NCBI GenBank assembly: GCA_015066905.1
Contig: SVNN01000002.1
Coordinates: 1-49,890, forward strand
Origin: Ruminococcus sp.
GTDB lineage: Bacteria > Bacillota > Clostridia > Oscillospirales > Ruminococcaceae
Length of the DNA stretch: 49,890 nucleotides
Reading direction: 5' to 3'
Under the pieces are notes generated by a model. That model searched no databases. It worked only from the letters and a program-made list of their open reading frames with translations, and was not told where the DNA came from. The position numbers were made by a program, and so were the translations under genes. Shown in pieces: positions 49,263 to 49,890 of the stretch (position 1 is the stretch's first letter; every line of letters begins with the position of its first letter).

Positions 49263-49465
49263 ACGCTAAGGAGATCAGAGATCTGTCCGTTGAAGAAATG
49301 AACGAGAAGCTGGTTAGCCTGAAGGAAGAGCTGTTTGCGCTCCGCTTCCAGCATGCAGTCAATCAGCTTGACAATACAGCCCGTCTGAAGGCAGTAAAGA
49401 AGGACATCGCACGCATTAAGACCACTCTTCGTGCAGCGGAGCTTTCGCCTGCCGCAAAACAGTAA
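49259..49465 (+). CDS. rpmC: 50S ribosomal protein L29
   Basis: L29 sequence and operon position. Confidence 0.97.
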   Translation: MNAKEIRDLSVEEMNEKLVSLKEELFALRFQHAVNQLDNTARLKAVKKDIARIKTTLRAAELSPAAKQ

Positions 49466-49483
49466 GAAAGGTAGGAGTTTGCT

Positions 49484-49741
49484 GTGGCTGAAAGAAATTT
49501 GAGAAAAACCAGAGTCGGTAAGGTCGTAAGCGATAAGATGGACAAGACCGTCGTTGTTGCAATCGCCGACAATGTACAGCACCCGCTTTACAAGAAGATT
49601 ATCAAGCGCACCGTTCGCCTGAAGGCACACGACGAGCAGAATGCTTGCCGCGTAGGTGACCGCGTTGAAGTGATGGAAACCCGCCCGCTGTCCAAGGACA
49701 AGAGATGGCGTGTTACCAACATCATTGAGAAGGCAAAATAA
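49484..49741 (+). CDS. rpsQ: 30S ribosomal protein S17
   Basis: [21 protein letters not shown]. Confidence 0.98.
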   Translation: MAERNLRKTRVGKVVSDKMDKTVVVAIADNVQHPLYKKIIKRTVRLKAHDEQNACRVGDRVEVMETRPLSKDKRWRVTNIIEKAK

Positions 49742-49801
49742 ACAAAGATTGATTGTATGGGAGTTCCCCGTGTGGGGTACTTCTGAAAGGAGGAACTCGC
49801 T

Positions 49802-49890
49802 GTGATTCAGATGCAGTCCTATCTGAAGGTTGCCGACAACACCGGTGCGAAGGAGCTTATGTGCATCCGCGTTCTGGGCGGTACCCGTAG
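49802..49890 (+). CDS. rplN: 50S ribosomal protein L14, truncated by window end
   Basis: GTG start, (M)[28 protein letters not shown]. Confidence 0.95.
   Translation, partial: MIQMQSYLKVADNTGAKELMCIRVLGGTR

Noticed and set aside
1-49890. CRISPR arrays, transposases, integrases, phage genes, toxin-antitoxin or restriction systems
   Set aside because: None seen: no spaced repeat array and no matching protein motifs in the translated frames.

Overview
The window looks like a chromosomal segment of a Gram-positive anaerobe (Clostridia, Ruminococcus/Oscillospiraceae-like by gene content; taxonomy is inference). It is mostly housekeeping DNA. I saw no mobile element, CRISPR array or rRNA. In order: partial tRNA-Thr; an S26/SipW-like membrane protein, zapA, a U32 peptidase and dut; mreBCD-PBP2; an orphan minD, mgsA, hisS and aspS; a metallophosphoesterase, MscS and a Na+/solute symporter; OadB/OadG Na+-pump subunits; dapF-dapL; TVP38/VTT, ispF-ispD, PFK, hemolysin III and a PAS-GGDEF-EAL protein; an OmpR-type two-component system (TCS); a candidate small RNA; a degenerate sensor kinase; a SCIFF (six-cysteine) peptide missing from the ORF track, with its radical SAM maturase; gap; an Rnf operon with apbE, a NusG-II protein and a Gx transporter; an XRE regulator and a histidine phosphatase; and the S10 ribosomal protein operon, truncated in rplN. 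The strongest unexplained signal is at 28.4-30.8 kb. Two promoters, one before the TCS operon and one after it, share the same layout: TCACA-type half-sites 11 bp apart, then 9 bp, then the -10. The second would drive a short, terminator-ended RNA of about 110 nt with a C-rich, anti-Shine-Dalgarno-like centre. This resembles the TCS-controlled csRNAs of streptococci. The SCIFF/maturase pair, split by a terminator-like hairpin and preceded by a pseudokinase, is the other notable locus.
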